Assembly (NCBI GenBank): GCA_965119685.1
Contig: OZ221971.1
Location: forward strand, 248,001-312,000
Direction: 5' to 3'
Source: Merdibacter sp965119685
GTDB lineage: Bacteria > Bacillota_I > Bacilli_A > Erysipelotrichales > Erysipelotrichaceae
DNA: 64,000 nt
Shown here: one piece after another, positions 42,232 to 50,181 of the stretch
Position numbering within the stretch: position 1 is the stretch's first letter
Layout: the number at the start of each line of letters is the position of its first letter
Position numbers and translations under genes: made by a program
The notes under the pieces: generated by a model
What the model was told of the DNA's origin: nothing
The model's database searches: none
The model's input: only the letters and a program-made list of their open reading frames with translations

Positions 42232-42774
42232 TCAAAGTATTTCACGCTGACGCTCGTAAGTCACTTCCAAAAGAGCGCCGACACTGCGCATCCCTTTCAG
42301 ACGCAGGGCATGCGGCGGGTGGGAGCAGGGAAACAAAGGAATACCCGTTCCCAACAGCACCGGCAGGATGGAAAGGATATAACAATCGATCAAATCCTCC
42401 TTAAGCAGCTCTTGGACAAGCGCTGCGCCCCCGCAAATCCAGATGTCCTTCCCCGCTTTTTCTTTCAGCTCGCGAATGAGCTCCCCTGTCGGCTGTGATG
42501 TGAAAATGATCTTCTGATTACAAGGCAAGGGACGATGAGTGCATACATAGGTTATTAACGTATCATAGATCCAACGCTGGGGCGAACATTCGCTGACGAT
42601 CTGATCATAGGTATTCCTGCCCATCACCACCGTATCCACCCGTTTCATCAGCGCCTGATAGCTGTCCATCGATTCGACGTTCTCCTCTGCCGCTTCCAGC
42701 CAACCGATACCGCCTGCCTGATCGGCAATGAAGCCATCTAAGCTCATCGCTATATAAAGAATTGTTTTTCGCAT
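42232..42774 (-). CDS. Dihydrofolate reductase/RibD C-terminal-like reductase
   Basis: 180 residues from ATG 42774 (AAAAAGGAGG). MRKTILYIAMSLDGFIAD, VDTVVMGRNTYDQIV, KDIWICGGAALVQELLKEDL and LPVLLGTGIPLF match the YyaP/YwjB-type DHFR-fold proteins. They bind NADPH; the substrate of the stand-alone family is not established. Confidence 0.9.
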   Translation of the reverse strand: MRKTILYIAMSLDGFIADQAGGIGWLEAAEENVESMDSYQALMKRVDTVVMGRNTYDQIVSECSPQRWIYDTLITYVCTHRPLPCNQKIIFTSQPTGELIRELKEKAGKDIWICGGAALVQELLKEDLIDCYILSILPVLLGTGIPLFPCSHPPHALRLKGMRSVGALLEVTYERQREIL

Positions 42775-42801
42775 TGTTTCCTCCTTTTTCATCATCGCCT
42801 G

Positions 42802-43023
42802 CTAAGCGTTACAGACTTTGATCCTGCTTGCGATTTCATCCCCGATCGCCAAGCGATGATTTTGAAAGCGAATGATCACGCCGTGCAGACAGCGCGAAAC
42901 GACGTGTACGGTGCAGCCCTCTGCAATCTGATAGCGCTGCATCCATGCCGATACCTCCGGCGTCGTCAGCATCCATTGAATCGTATAGCTCGCGTCTGCG
43001 CGCACATCGGATAATGCCTGCAT
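42802..43023 (-). CDS. FeoA-like SH3-fold protein
   Basis: 73 residues from ATG 43023 behind GAAAGGAG. A short helix (YTIQWMLTTPEVSAWMQRY) then IAEGCTVHVVSRCLHGVIIR and RLAIGDEIASRIKV, the FeoA domain pattern. No feoB is nearby, so a role in iron transport is not supported; stand-alone FeoA-like proteins may regulate other partners. A cre-like box lies just upstream. Confidence 0.7.
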   Translation of the reverse strand: MQALSDVRADASYTIQWMLTTPEVSAWMQRYQIAEGCTVHVVSRCLHGVIIRFQNHRLAIGDEIASRIKVCNA

Positions 43024-43044
43024 GCAATCACTCCTTTCCTCTAT

Positions 43045-43058
43045 TGTAGAAAGCGCTT
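43045..43058. promoter_or_regulatory. cre-like box before the FeoA-like gene
   Basis: AGAAAGCGCTTGCA matches 12 of 14 positions of TGWAANCGNTNWCA, about 22 bases upstream of the start codon: candidate CcpA site. Confidence 0.4.
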
Positions 43059-43281
43059 GCATGGTTAGTCAATGACAAGTTTTACTTACGCCCGCTGTTT
43101 TCCAAACACCCTCCCTGCTTAGCATTTGCCGATGTTTCCATATGATGCATGTTATCCGCTGCGATTCTCTAAAATAACAAAGCGCATCGCATTGCAAAGG
43201 TTTCACGGCGATCATCCGCACCCTTTTCCCCGCTGACACAATGGAAACCGAAACCCTTGGCACGTAATCAGTGTAATTTCA

Positions 43282-43345
43282 CATCCATGTTGCTCAACAG
43301 AGTGGAGCCATCGATTCCTATTTCTATAAGCAGTACAAATAAAAA
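43282..43345 (-). repeat. 64-base repeat, copy A, behind a terminator
   Basis: Starts at the T-run of the lipoprotein terminator on the minus strand. Ungapped comparison with 57756-57819 gives about 47 of 64 identical bases, including TTATAGAAATAGGAA and GTTGAGCA. Confidence 0.55.
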
Positions 43346-43381
43346 CACAGCAGATTCTGCTTTCTCACAAAACCTGCTGTG
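43346..43381 (-). terminator. Terminator of the lipoprotein gene
   Basis: On the minus strand CACAGCAG ... CTGCTGTG, 8-bp stem, then TTTTTATTT; 32 bases after the stop at 43413. Confidence 0.85.
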
Positions 43382-43412
43382 CCAATCTATCACCTTTGGA
43401 TGATCCCATCGC

Positions 43413-44753
43413 TTATGCGAAGATATCGCTGAGATCGCTGAAATAATATGCGGTCAGATCAATATCGGTAACAACGCCGTCTTCAATCGACAATATCAGC
43501 TCTTTGGAATTGATGCCGTCATTTACCTCATAATGCCAGTCATCATAGTAGTCCTCATCACTGATCTCATTGGGATCGCCATACGCCTCCAATACCTCCG
43601 CTGTGCTCGATCCGGCGCGAATACCGCCCTCCAGCACGATATCCTGACTTTTGATATACGGGCCGTAGAAGCTATATACGGTCGCTTTCTCTAAGCTGAT
43701 CGTATCCGCCGTGGTATTTTCAAGAGCCAGTGAAAACATATCGTCCCCTCTGGCTGCCGATATGAAATTATAATCTCCCGCTTCCAATGTCTGGTCAGCG
43801 GTATCGATGGTCAAACCGGCATCGATCAGATCCTGTACGGTACATTCGCCGATCGTTACCGTATGATCGCCGATGGTCAGTTTCATCGACTCCCACACGT
43901 GTGTCTGTTCCTTGCCGCTTTGTACGCCCAGCACTTCCTGTGGTATCTTAATCTCGTCAATATCGTTAAAGCTATTGTAAGTAAAGATGAACTGAATATC
44001 ATCCATCGTCACTTCCATCCCCTCCGGAAGCTCGCTGGTGCTCATCGCCAGGCGAAACAGATCTTCTAAACCGCCCAGCGTAATTTCCGCTCTTACATAA
44101 CGATTGGTCTCTTTATCGATATTCAGCGCGCACTCCAGCGTAATATCCTCGCCAAAGGTATTGATCAGCGCCTCACTGGAGCTGTCGATCTCCGTATCGG
44201 CTAATGCCATCAAATCCTCGATCCCCGCCTGAAACTCAATCCGCCAGGTGTCGACATCGCCGATCTTTTCCGACCCGGTGACCGCCGGTTCTAAATCCTT
44301 TACGACGTCATAATCGAACATTTCCATCGCATCCTGCGCTGTTCCGGCATCCAGATCATTCTCGGCATTCGTCGTCCAGCCATCGCCCTCATTGAAGTAT
44401 TCCACCGTTTTTCCATCCTGCTCAAACTGATAGGATTCCGTGACGCTCGTCTCTGTTTGTCCCAGTGTGCTGACAGTGATTTCCGCTTTGCTGTGTACGG
44501 TTTTCGGGTCGTTGATCACCTCGATGGAGGCTTCTCCGTTCATGCCCATGTTGATCGTGCTCTCGCCATCGCCGATGCCCATATTGAATTCCATGGTCAT
44601 CTGCGCCGCATAAGACTCCAGCTTCTGCATCTCCTCACCGGCCGCTTCCATCAGCGTCAGCGGATCCGGCGTCTGCGAGCATCCGCTTGCCGGCAGCAGC
44701 GCAAAGCACAGGCCAAGCGCTAACAGCGCCTTTGTTCCTCGTCTTGCTTTCAT
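43413..44753 (-). CDS. Secreted lipoprotein (DUF6612-like N-terminal domain)
   Basis: 446 residues from ATG 44753 (AGGGAGAG); signal peptide ALLALGLCFALLPASGC with lipobox A-S-G-C. Residues ~20-230 form repeating beta strands (LESYAAQMTMEFNMGIG, MGMNGEASIEVIND) like LppX/DUF6612 lipoproteins, which may bind lipids. The C-terminal domain includes IRAGSSTAEVLEAYGDPNEI, a motif of small SmpA/BLIP-like modules. Role unknown. Confidence 0.8.
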   Translation of the reverse strand: MKARRGTKALLALGLCFALLPASGCSQTPDPLTLMEAAGEEMQKLESYAAQMTMEFNMGIGDGESTINMGMNGEASIEVINDPKTVHSKAEITVSTLGQTETSVTESYQFEQDGKTVEYFNEGDGWTTNAENDLDAGTAQDAMEMFDYDVVKDLEPAVTGSEKIGDVDTWRIEFQAGIEDLMALADTEIDSSSEALINTFGEDITLECALNIDKETNRYVRAEITLGGLEDLFRLAMSTSELPEGMEVTMDDIQFIFTYNSFNDIDEIKIPQEVLGVQSGKEQTHVWESMKLTIGDHTVTIGECTVQDLIDAGLTIDTADQTLEAGDYNFISAARGDDMFSLALENTTADTISLEKATVYSFYGPYIKSQDIVLEGGIRAGSSTAEVLEAYGDPNEISDEDYYDDWHYEVNDGINSKELILSIEDGVVTDIDLTAYYFSDLSDIFA

Positions 44754-44934
44754 TCTCTCCCTGTCCTTTCTCTTTCCCATCCTCTGTGAATCCTTACATC
44801 CACAGCATCCTTGCCTCTATTATACCATAGCGGCGAGTGGGAAAGATAGAAAAACAATGATTCCGTTTATTTTGTATGTGATGCGGCTCACTTGTCTGAC
44901 GGGCATCTTTACATCGGCTGTCATTCTTCTTTGC

Positions 44935-45774
44935 TTATGAGTGCTCCTCCAGCGTTTGTGCGATATGCTTGGCGACGCTGTAATCCTGATAAGGGCCGAT
45001 GATCTCCTTTGCCACAGCTAACGCACGCTCCTGTGCCGTGCAGGGCGCATAAGAATGTGCAAACATCGACAGCATCTCCAGATCATTGCCGCCATCGCCA
45101 TAGACGGCGATCTCCTGCTCTGCAACGCCCAGCTGTTTCGCTAGCCACGCCACCGCGCTGCCCTTGTTGACGCCGCTTTTGGTAATCTCAAATAAGGCGC
45201 TGTTGCTTGGCGCGTTGACAAGCTCTTGTGCATGCGCCTGTAAGTAAGCACGCAGTTTCTGCGCATCCTCTTGCATTTCAACCCGACAGTTGATCTTGCA
45301 GATATCGTGGCGTAAAATCTCCTCCATACTCTGTGAAAAAAGCATGTGTCCCTCCACATCCTGCAAAAAATGGTTGATCCAACGCGCGCCGTCCGGCATG
45401 CGCTTGCTGCGCTCTACCATCGACGATATAAACTGCTCTTTCTCCTGACGCACATACGCGTGCGTCGGTGTCAGACATTCCAGCTGCACTTGCGGAAATG
45501 CTTCCAGCAGGGCACGCACCACCCGGTGATCAATGCGCTCATAGTGAATGATCTCTCGCTTTGGATTGAGGATCAGCGATCCGTTCATGCAGATCACATA
45601 CATCTGTTCGTTCATTTCTCCAAAATCGATCATCGACGTGCTCCGTCCGGTTGCGACCGTAAAAAAACGACCGCTTTCAATCACACGCCGAATGACTTCC
45701 TCAATCAAAGCGTCTGACTCATGCTGCGCATTCAGCAGCGTTCCATCCAAATCACAGGCAAATAGCCGAATCAT
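44935..45774 (-). CDS. HAD-superfamily (Cof-type) phosphatase
   Basis: About 279 residues from ATG 45774, eight bases after GGGAGG. MIRLFACDLDGTLLNAQHES has the D-x-D nucleophile, VATGRS motif II, KSGVNKGSAVAWLAKQLG motif III and VYGDGGNDLEMLSMF motif IV. Cof/type IIB cap proteins dephosphorylate sugar phosphates or similar small molecules. Confidence 0.94.
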   Translation of the reverse strand: MIRLFACDLDGTLLNAQHESDALIEEVIRRVIESGRFFTVATGRSTSMIDFGEMNEQMYVICMNGSLILNPKREIIHYERIDHRVVRALLEAFPQVQLECLTPTHAYVRQEKEQFISSMVERSKRMPDGARWINHFLQDVEGHMLFSQSMEEILRHDICKINCRVEMQEDAQKLRAYLQAHAQELVNAPSNSALFEITKSGVNKGSAVAWLAKQLGVAEQEIAVYGDGGNDLEMLSMFAHSYAPCTAQERALAVAKEIIGPYQDYSVAKHIAQTLEEHS

Positions 45775-46184
45775 CTTCATTCCCTCCCTTCGGCATGTGA
45801 AGTGCGCCGGCTCTTGCGCAGGCTGTATCAGCCCACATGCCATTTGCGTTTATTATAGCATGATTCATTTTTGCTTTAAATCGCTTTTTCCGGCGTTTCA
45901 TTCCCTCGTAACCGCCGCGTGTTTTTGGCAAATGATGGAAGGCAGCGGCACAGCTGCCGCGGTTTTGTTAAAAATGGCGGCTTCGATCAAGTGAGTGCCT
46001 AGATGACTTTTTACGCTGCTAACAACACCCGCCGCCACGCTTATGGGATATGCAAATCATCCAAATAAAAAGGCCGAACAGCCAAAGTGATTGTTGATCA
46101 CTTCACTGCTGCGGCCTGATCGCCATTTTTATCTGTAATCGTCACGGTTCCGCTTGTTCATCTTCAACTTTTTGTTCATCATCG
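45775..46184. other. Intergenic region
   Basis: Contains the terminator of the CNNM-type gene at 46071-46117; no gene seen in the rest. Confidence 0.5.
46071..46117 (-). terminator. Terminator of the CNNM/CorC-type gene
   Basis: On the minus strand AGGCCG ... CGGCCT enclosing an inner AAGTGAT/ATCACTT stem, then TTTTTATTT. Confidence 0.8.
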
Positions 46185-47537
46185 TTACAGCGGTGCTTTT
46201 GCTTCTTCAGCCGGTTTTGGCATCGGCTCCCTCTCTTCAATGATGACATCCTGAATCCGATGGTTCTGCACGCCGATCACATGCAGGATATAATTCCCGC
46301 ATGTCAGATCAAAGCGGGCGCCGTCCTTGGGAATGCTGCCTAAGAGATACAGCACCAAACCGCCCAGCGTATCATAAGCGTCATTCTCCGCTATCGGCAA
46401 CGCAACCTCTTTCAGCAGATCCTCGATGTCGATATTGCCGCTCGCTTTCCATTTATGGGCGCCGATACGCATCAGCTCCGCCATCTCCTGCGGGTCATAT
46501 TCGTCATAGATGTTTCCGACGATCTCCTCCAGCAAATCCTCCATGGTTACGATTCCGCTCACTTCGCCAAACTCGTTGATGACGATGGCAAAGCGCAGCT
46601 TGCGGCTCTGCATATCTTTAAACAGCACATCGGCCGTCAGATGCTCCGGTACGAAGTAAGGATCACGCAGCAGAGGGCGCAGATCAAAAGGCGCCTCCTC
46701 TTGTGCGCGAATCAGAAAATCCTTGGAATGCAGCACGCCGACGACATCATCGAAATCTTTATCATACACCGGCATGCGGGAAACACCCTTTTCTCTGATC
46801 AGCTGTAAGAGCTCCTCTTTTGATGTGCGCAGGGAAACCGCAACGACCTCGCCGGCACGCACCATGACGTCCTTGACCGGCGTATCGTCAAACTCAAAAA
46901 CATTGGTGATCCACTCTTTTTCATCCTCATCGAGTACGCCGCGCTTCTCACCGAGATCCACCATCATGCGGATTTCTTCCTCGCTCACCGAATCCTCCTG
47001 CGCCTCGGTTTTCAAATGCAGCAGGCGCAGGATCGCATTGGTGGAGAGGGAGAGCAGCGAGATGATCGGCTTCATGACAAAGGCGACCGCACGCACGACA
47101 TTGCAGGAGAGCTTAGCGACCTCATAAGGCTTCTGCATCGCGATCCGCTTAGGCACCAATTCACCGAATACCAGCGTAAAGTAAGAAAGGATGATCGTGA
47201 TGACGATCAGCGACAGCGTATCCAATACGAATAAGGGCAGCGCAGTAAAGCCCAGATCGCTCCACACCCAGTTCGTCAGCAGATCGGAAAAGCTGTCTGC
47301 GGCAAACGCACTGCCTAAAAAACCGGCCAGCGTAATACCGATCTGGATGGTAGATAAAAACCCGGAGGGTTCTTCCACCAGCCGCAAAAGCTTCTTTGCC
47401 GTCTTATCTCCTGTTTCCACTTGTTTTTCCAATTTTGTTCCATTTAAAGATATTACCGCAATCTCAGTCGCTGCAAAGAAGGCATTGATCAAAATCAGCA
47501 CCACTTGCAGCAAAAGTTGTCGGGGAATCGAGTCCAC
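46185..47537 (-). CDS. CNNM/CorC-family membrane protein (hemolysin-C-like)
   Basis: 450 residues. N-terminal DUF21 transmembrane domain (LILINAFFAATEIAVISLNG, IQIGITLAGFLGSAFAADSF), then a CBS pair (residues ~220-340, RMPVYDKDFDDVVGVLHSKD; FGEVSGIVTMEDLLEEIVG) and a CorC_HlyC C-terminal domain (YDTLGGLVLYLLGSIPKDG). Family members export magnesium or cobalt, or act in membrane stress; the hemolysin label is historical. Confidence 0.94.
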   Translation of the reverse strand: MDSIPRQLLLQVVLILINAFFAATEIAVISLNGTKLEKQVETGDKTAKKLLRLVEEPSGFLSTIQIGITLAGFLGSAFAADSFSDLLTNWVWSDLGFTALPLFVLDTLSLIVITIILSYFTLVFGELVPKRIAMQKPYEVAKLSCNVVRAVAFVMKPIISLLSLSTNAILRLLHLKTEAQEDSVSEEEIRMMVDLGEKRGVLDEDEKEWITNVFEFDDTPVKDVMVRAGEVVAVSLRTSKEELLQLIREKGVSRMPVYDKDFDDVVGVLHSKDFLIRAQEEAPFDLRPLLRDPYFVPEHLTADVLFKDMQSRKLRFAIVINEFGEVSGIVTMEDLLEEIVGNIYDEYDPQEMAELMRIGAHKWKASGNIDIEDLLKEVALPIAENDAYDTLGGLVLYLLGSIPKDGARFDLTCGNYILHVIGVQNHRIQDVIIEEREPMPKPAEEAKAPL

Positions 47538-47984
47538 TATTCATCACTCCTCTTTTTATTCTGAACTCAATCATCATACGTCCCTGTGCACGTTAAGTCA
47601 AAACATCACCGTGCGCCGGGAGTTATTGATAGATGTACTGTATCATAAACCGTCTTTGCCGTCAAATAGATGGTTTTTTCATCCCTCATCGTTCAGATGA
47701 CCCTCCGCACCCTTATCCGCATCGACATAAACATCAATCGTGACAGCAGAACCGCCATCAAAGCCGGCAGGATACAGATGACAAGAAAAGGACATTGTCC
47801 CACTTTTGCACTGCCTTCCCAGACATAAAAACACCTCCAAAGCAACAGATTTTATATTTCATCTGTCTGCTTTAGAGGTATCCTTTCATTAGAAGATTCG
47901 ATGCATTTTCCCTTGATGCGCTTATTTATTATAGCCGCACAATGAGCGATGATGGATGATTGCGGAACACACCTGGCGCAATCG
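47538..47984. other. Intergenic region
   Basis: Holds a terminator (47833-47879). Between 47700 and 47830 all three minus-strand frames are briefly open, but none has both a good start and a recognisable product. Confidence 0.4.
47833..47879 (-). terminator. Terminator of the membrane-protein gene
   Basis: On the minus strand ACCTCTAAAGCAGACAGAT pairs with ATCTGTTGCTTTGGAGGT (two mismatches or bulges), then GTTTTTATG. Confidence 0.75.
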
Positions 47985-48803
47985 CTAAGGCTGACGGCGC
48001 AAAGGGATGGAGATGAGCAAAGCGGCGATGGCGATGAGCAGCAGGATGAGGCTGAGATAGGGCAATGCATTCGTCGTGGCAATCATCATAGCGGACAACC
48101 ATGACGAATCTGTCAGCATCGCAAACAAGCGGAGCGCTAACCAGATGCCGCCGCTGAGCAATCCGCTGATCAAAGCGCTGACTGCGAGAAATTGCAGTCC
48201 TTTTTTTACCCCGCGCATGAAGAAAAACACTGAGGTGACAGCCATTGCCGTCAATGCCCCATAATGCAGCACATCGCTGCGCAGCCATTGCAGCAAGTGC
48301 AGAGCTGACAGCGAAACAGGGTCCATCTCATTTCGCAGCTGATCTAATGCCTGCTCGTACACCTGTGAGAAATTCACTTGATCCAGCGCCGCGTCAAGAG
48401 CCTCTGTCAGCTGTTTCTTGTTCACAAAGCTCTGTGCGGGGAGCGTCAGCTGATCGATCTGTTCCTCAATCGCTGTACGCAAGGTTTCCTCCAATACGTT
48501 CGCCGAGTTATTCCCTTCGACAATATCGTCTAGGAATATGTCAAAATAGGTTTCCATCTGTTGGGAGAACGCCTCGCTCTCTAAAACGGTTTCCACCACT
48601 GTCCCCACCTGTTCTCCCAGCATACCGCTTTGCGGCAGCTGTTCGCTGAGGGCGCTGCTGATGCGCTCTTTCATCTCCTCCTGTTCATTGAACAGCTCGC
48701 CCAACGCAGCATCGGCGAGACTGCGCCCGATCAACGACGCGCTGAATACCATCGCGGCAAAGACGAATATCACCGCACATAGTATTGTGAATATCTTTTT
48801 CAT
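47985..48803 (-). CDS. Membrane protein of unknown function
   Basis: 272 residues: one N-terminal membrane segment (ILCAVIFVFAAMVFSASLIG), an extracytoplasmic helical region of ~150 residues rich in Glu and Gln, then three more membrane segments (ALTAMAVTSVFFFM, FLAVSALISGLLSGGIWLAL, YLSLILLLIAIAALLISIPL). No family recognised. Confidence 0.75.
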   Translation of the reverse strand: MKKIFTILCAVIFVFAAMVFSASLIGRSLADAALGELFNEQEEMKERISSALSEQLPQSGMLGEQVGTVVETVLESEAFSQQMETYFDIFLDDIVEGNNSANVLEETLRTAIEEQIDQLTLPAQSFVNKKQLTEALDAALDQVNFSQVYEQALDQLRNEMDPVSLSALHLLQWLRSDVLHYGALTAMAVTSVFFFMRGVKKGLQFLAVSALISGLLSGGIWLALRLFAMLTDSSWLSAMMIATTNALPYLSLILLLIAIAALLISIPLRRQP

Positions 48804-49260
48804 TACACCCGCCCCTTTCTTTTTCCCATTGTATCACAGTTTCCTTTTCTTTTTGTCAATATGTCAGATTTGAAAGTTTCCCTTCCTTTGCTCCTTTCTC
48901 TGCCACATGACAGCCTAGGCTTTGCCCTGTCCGTTTCCTACCCAACACTGAATCATTCAGCGCCGCGCCCTTTTCAAAAGGCTCTTGACACAAACTAAAA
49001 AAGTAATGACAGAGGGCAGCCACGGGAAATGGAGAAGCCTGCCGAAAGTTCTTTCCCCCTGCCGATAAAAAGGGAACTATGCGATAAAAGGAATTGAAAA
49101 GGATCACAATTTTCCTTTTATAAACACCTGTCTTTGATCATTATAAAATAAAAAATGACGCAATCTGAAATCAACGGGTGGGGTCCTTATCAGGGGATGC
49201 ATCATTTTATTTGTTTTTACTAATCATTGGTAGTAGGGCACTCGGTAATCATTGCCAAAG
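48804..49260. other. Intergenic region with repeat copy 1
   Basis: No gene is supported. The stretch 49041-49120 is related to the leader of the queuosine fusion gene (see repeat entries). Confidence 0.5.
49041..49120 (+). repeat. Intergenic repeat, copy 1
   Basis: The core CCCTGCCGATAAAAAGGGAA+CT at 49057-49078 is identical to 50099-50120; the 16 bases before it match 13 of 16. A hairpin (AAAAGGAATTG / CAATTTTCCTTTT) follows at 49086-49119. Confidence 0.6.
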
Positions 49261-49530
49261 TTATTTATAAATCTCTCTGCGATGCCCAATGCTGATAACT
49301 AAAATGATTAACCGATGATCAATGATTTCACATATAATGCGATAATTGCCGATACGATAGCGGATAAATCCGGCCTTGTCTCCTTTTAATTCTTTATAGT
49401 TTGGTACTCTATAAGGATCTGCACACTCGACAAGATTTTTGCCAATCCACATATATATCTTTTTTCTTGTATGCGCGTCCATCTTTTCCAGTTGTTTGAG
49501 AGCTCTTTTTGTATAACGAACTTGATACAT
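49261..49530 (-). CDS. RelE-family toxin
   Basis: 89 residues. MYQVRYTKRALKQLEKMDAH and YRVPNYKELKGDKAGFIRYR, then IGNYRIICEI and SIGHRREIY are the RelE signature, with Arg and Tyr residues suited to ribosome-dependent mRNA cleavage. One-base overlap with the antitoxin. Confidence 0.92.
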   Translation of the reverse strand: MYQVRYTKRALKQLEKMDAHTRKKIYMWIGKNLVECADPYRVPNYKELKGDKAGFIRYRIGNYRIICEIIDHRLIILVISIGHRREIYK

Positions 49531-49748
49531 TATGAAATACCTAATTTTTTTCCTACTTCCTCATGCGAGTAAGACACGGCATCGTGAATATATTCATCAT
49601 GTGCTTCCTCTGCCAATTTTATATCATACATATCTTCCAGTTTTTCGTTGATGATCTTGCGCACATAATCTGAAACGCTGACGCCCTCAAATTCAGCAGC
49701 TTCTTTTAGTTCTTTTTCGACCTGTGGGTTCAATCGAATAGACAACAT
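49530..49748 (-). CDS. RelB-like antitoxin (RHH/DUF6290 type)
   Basis: 72 residues from ATG 49748 (GAGGTGATAG). MLSIRLNPQVEKELKEAAEF, EGVSVSDYVRKIINEKLEDM is a ribbon-helix-helix; the rest would bind the toxin. Directly upstream of the relE-like gene. Confidence 0.9.
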   Translation of the reverse strand: MLSIRLNPQVEKELKEAAEFEGVSVSDYVRKIINEKLEDMYDIKLAEEAHDEYIHDAVSYSHEEVGKKLGIS

Positions 49749-50082
49749 TCCTATCACCTCTACTCATATTGTATGACAAATGTAATACAGTGTCAATGCT
49801 TCGTATCTCAGCAATGTCGGTAAAATGAGAGAGCAATTACCACATGGTCGGATTCCTATTGAAACTGATCTTCATTTGGTTTTACATGATTTAGATCATG
49901 ATTGAAGAAATATGTGAACAAGGCAAAACAGATGACGAATGCCGCTTTTCTTTTTATATAGTATCTCTTGATTTATGATCTTACATTTTTGTCTGTTGGT
50001 CCTATATTAGATAATTTCTTTTCCATACTTCTTTTCATGCTTCGAAAAAGAAGTATGGTGCGAACTGCTAAAGCAACCTTCT

Positions 50083-50166
50083 GCCAAAATTTCTTTCTCC
50101 CTGCCGATAAAAAGGGAACTGCACAGCAAGAGAAATCGAAAAGTATCGCGCAGACTTCCCCTTTTA
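50083..50166 (+). repeat. Intergenic repeat, copy 2, upstream of the queuosine fusion gene
   Basis: Shares a 22-base identical core and upstream flank with 49041-49120. A CCCT/AGGG mini-stem overlaps a possible longer pairing of AAAAAGGGAA with TTCCCCTTTT near 50156-50165. It ends at the promoter -10 of the next gene, so it is upstream DNA rather than mRNA leader. Confidence 0.55.
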
Positions 50167-50175
50167 TGGTATAAT
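50167..50175 (+). promoter_or_regulatory. Extended -10 promoter giving a leaderless mRNA
   Basis: TG-G-TATAAT; the last T is at 50175, and the start codon A at 50182 lies where the +1 is expected. No AGGAGG-like site is found upstream, unlike almost all other genes in the window. No clear -35. Confidence 0.55.
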
Positions 50176-50181
50176 GCCATC

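Noticed and set aside
42802..43023. feo ferrous iron transport operon
   Set aside because: A FeoA-like protein stands alone; no FeoB GTPase permease is encoded nearby.
47700..47832. Small gene behind GGAGGTGTTTTTATG
   Set aside because: The frame from that ATG is only 22 codons, and the GGAGGT is one arm of the terminator hairpin of the upstream gene; two other open frames lack starts.
50083..50181. preQ1 riboswitch upstream of the VUT-TGT fusion
   Set aside because: The C-rich stem-loop and A-rich tail do not fit the preQ1-I pattern, the same element occurs upstream of nothing at 49041, and the promoter leaves no mRNA leader to contain a riboswitch.
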